Part shown: piece by piece, positions 13,976 through 15,613 of the stretch
Numbering within the stretch: the stretch's first letter is position 1
Layout: every line of letters begins with the position of its first letter
Source of the DNA: an uncultured Bacteroidales bacterium
GTDB lineage: Bacteria; Bacteroidota; Bacteroidia; Bacteroidales; Paludibacteraceae
Direction: 5' to 3'
Assembly: GCA_937911935.1 (NCBI GenBank)
Contig: CALDQH010000084.1
Location: 1-15,613 of the forward strand
Length of the DNA: 15,613 nt
Translations under genes and position numbers: made by a program
The notes under the pieces: generated by a model
Told to the model about the DNA's origin: nothing
The model's database searches: none
Seen by the model: only the letters and a program-made list of their open reading frames with translations

Positions 13976-15613
13976 ATGAAAATTCACTTCAGTATTAAGT
14001 ACTTTACCCAATGGGGTCAAAACATGGCCATCGTAGGTAATTTACCTCAATTGGGAGCGAACGACCCTTCTAAGGCAGTTTTCATGAACTTCCAATGGAA
14101 AGAAAATTGGTCGTATGTAGTGGATATCAATGCCACCGAACCTTTTGAGTTAAATTATCGTTATCTTTTAAAAGATAATAACGGATTGGATAACTTTGAG
14201 TGGGGAACAGACCGTGCTATTATGGTTGATCCTGCTGCTCAAACCGACTTGTATTTGTGCGATACTTGGAACAATCCAGGCGCCATCGAAAACGTCTTTA
14301 TGACTTCGCCTTTCCAAGATGTATTGCTAAAAGATAATTTCATCCCCGTAAAAGCTTCTTTAAAGAAAAAATACACCCACATTTTCCGCGTTAAAGCACC
14401 TTTGCTAAAAAAAGGCGAAGGCTTGTGCTTGGTGGGTAATGTAAAAGCGTTGGGTGCATGGGATGGCGCTAAATGCCTACCCATGAGCAACGAAAATTCT
14501 CCATGGTGGAGCGTAAAAGTAGATTTGTCTAAAACCAAAGAAGAAGGCGTTAGCTACAAATATGCTATCTACGATTTAGAAGATAAAACCTTCCGTTATT
14601 TTGAAAATGGTCCCGACCGTTATGCGCCTGTAACCGGCGACGGAAAAGCGCTTACCATGATAACCGATTGCTTTGCTAACTTCTACAACCAATCGTTCCA
14701 CGGTGCTGGTGTAGGTATTCCTGTATTTAGTATTCGTACCAAAGATAGCTTTGGTGTGGGCGATTTTGGCGATATCAAATTGTTGGTAGATTGGGCTGCT
14801 AAAGTGGGCTTAAAATTGATTCAATTGTTGCCACTTAACGATAGCAACGGTACGCACAGCATGGCAGACGTATTGCCCTACGCAGCTATTACCGCATTTG
14901 GTCTTAATCCCTTGTTCTTGAATCTATTAAAAATGGGTAAACTATCGGACGAAAACCCATTGATGCAAGAATATTACAGCAAACAACAAGCCCTAAATGC
15001 ATCTCCATTGGTAGAATTTATGGACGTTATCGGCTATAAATATGCTTACGCTAATGCCCTTTACTACCAAGAAAAAGAACAATTCTTAAACAGCCCCGAG
15101 TTTAAACAATATTTTGAAGATAATAAATCGTGGTTGGTAGCTTATTCGGCATTCTGCGCTATGCGCGACGAATTTGGTACTTCTGATTATACCAAATGGG
15201 GCGAATATGCCGTATATAGCCAAGAAAAAGTACAACAATACATCGACTCGCACTACGACCAAGTGGCTGTTAACTACTTTATTCAATACCACTTGCACGT
15301 ACAATTGTTAGAAGCTACTCAATACGCTCACCAAAATGGTATCATTGTAAAAGGTGATATTCCAATTGGTGTTAATCGCAATGGGGTAGATACATGGGTA
15401 AATCCCGAACTATTCAACATGGATATGCAAGCCGGTGCTCCACCTGATATGTTTGCTATTAAAGGTCAAAACTGGGAACTTCCTACCTACAATTGGGAAA
15501 AAATGGAAGAAACAGGCTTTGCTTGGTGGCGTGATCGTTTTGCTCAAATGAGCCGCTATTTTGATACCTTCCGTGTCGATCATATTTTGGGATTCTTCCG
15601 CATTTGGCAAATT
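13976..15613 (+). CDS. malQ: 4-alpha-glucanotransferase with N-terminal CBM20 domains, partial (3' end beyond window)
   Basis: This DPE2-like GH77 enzyme transfers glucan units between maltodextrins, in the cytosolic use of starch or glycogen. The ATG at 13976 opens 546 codons with no stop before the window ends; relatives are about 900 residues. Two starch-binding CBM20 modules appear at about 1-105 (start MKIHFSIKYFTQWGQNMAIVG) and about 130-235 (KYTHIFRVKAP, CLVGNVKALGAWD). The GH77 barrel begins near 245: SIRTKDSFGVGDFGD at 252-266, LIQLLPLND at 281-289, KGDIPIGVNRNGVDTW at 459-474 and GQNW at 497-500. TFRVDH at 531-536 carries the predicted nucleophile Asp535. The acid/base glutamate would be beyond the edge. 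The 24-bp gap after the PBP gene suggests shared transcription; no own promoter is seen. Confidence 0.95.
   Translation, partial: MKIHFSIKYFTQWGQNMAIVGNLPQLGANDPSKAVFMNFQWKENWSYVVDINATEPFELNYRYLLKDNNGLDNFEWGTDRAIMVDPAAQTDLYLCDTWNNPGAIENVFMTSPFQDVLLKDNFIPVKASLKKKYTHIFRVKAPLLKKGEGLCLVGNVKALGAWDGAKCLPMSNENSPWWSVKVDLSKTKEEGVSYKYAIYDLEDKTFRYFENGPDRYAPVTGDGKALTMITDCFANFYNQSFHGAGVGIPVFSIRTKDSFGVGDFGDIKLLVDWAAKVGLKLIQLLPLNDSNGTHSMADVLPYAAITAFGLNPLFLNLLKMGKLSDENPLMQEYYSKQQALNASPLVEFMDVIGYKYAYANALYYQEKEQFLNSPEFKQYFEDNKSWLVAYSAFCAMRDEFGTSDYTKWGEYAVYSQEKVQQYIDSHYDQVAVNYFIQYHLHVQLLEATQYAHQNGIIVKGDIPIGVNRNGVDTWVNPELFNMDMQAGAPPDMFAIKGQNWELPTYNWEKMEETGFAWWRDRFAQMSRYFDTFRVDHILGFFRIWQI

Noticed and set aside
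14239..14538. Minus-strand ORF inside malQ
   Set aside because: It is a shadow of a well-supported GH77/CBM20 coding region.

Overview
The window reads as a stretch of core chromosome from a member of the Bacteroidota, probably Bacteroidales-like. The evidence is: moderate-to-low GC; start codons preceded by A-rich tracts rather than Shine-Dalgarno sequences; promoter-like TAnnTTTG -7 boxes, one with a TTTG -33 box at 19-nt spacing; and gene types typical of that phylum (an MGGFFG-type PurF paralogue, a CBM20-GH77 MalQ, a CitMHS_2-type antiporter, adjacent ffh-folD). Nothing points to a phage, plasmid, CRISPR array or defence island.

Layout. Positions 1-5223 are all on the minus strand: a partial purB (adenylosuccinate lyase), an NhaD/CitMHS-like sodium:proton antiporter, lepA (EF4) and a small PlsC-type acyltransferase. 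A divergent 246-bp region with a good promoter separates this from the plus-strand half: a PurF-like phosphoribosyltransferase lacking the glutaminase cysteine, ffh, folD, a DbpA-domain DEAD-box RNA helicase, a class A penicillin-binding protein, and the first 546 codons of a 4-alpha-glucanotransferase that runs off the end. They are housekeeping genes: purine and one-carbon metabolism (purB, purF-like, folD), translation and protein export (lepA, ffh, helicase), envelope (acyltransferase, PBP1A) and glycan use (malQ). Tight spacing (24 bp) suggests that PBP and malQ may be co-transcribed. The other same-strand neighbours are 72-338 bp apart.

The unusual content is between the genes. Most gaps hold short tandem heptamer or octamer repeats (GTCAAAA, GATTAGTC, AATCACCG types), often running to within a few bases of the next start codon. 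Embedded in them are compact palindromes. One is a pair of about 60-nt elements with an identical loop and compensating stem changes (5337-5395 and 11301-11364). A 21-nt repeat from the same pool also forms the in-frame, charged C-terminal tail of the RNA helicase. Several hairpins include or abut stop codons (lepA, purF-like, folD). A 40-bp tandem duplication followed by an 18-bp hairpin precedes the PBP gene. I see no new multi-gene system; the repeat and palindrome network is the best candidate for something undescribed.
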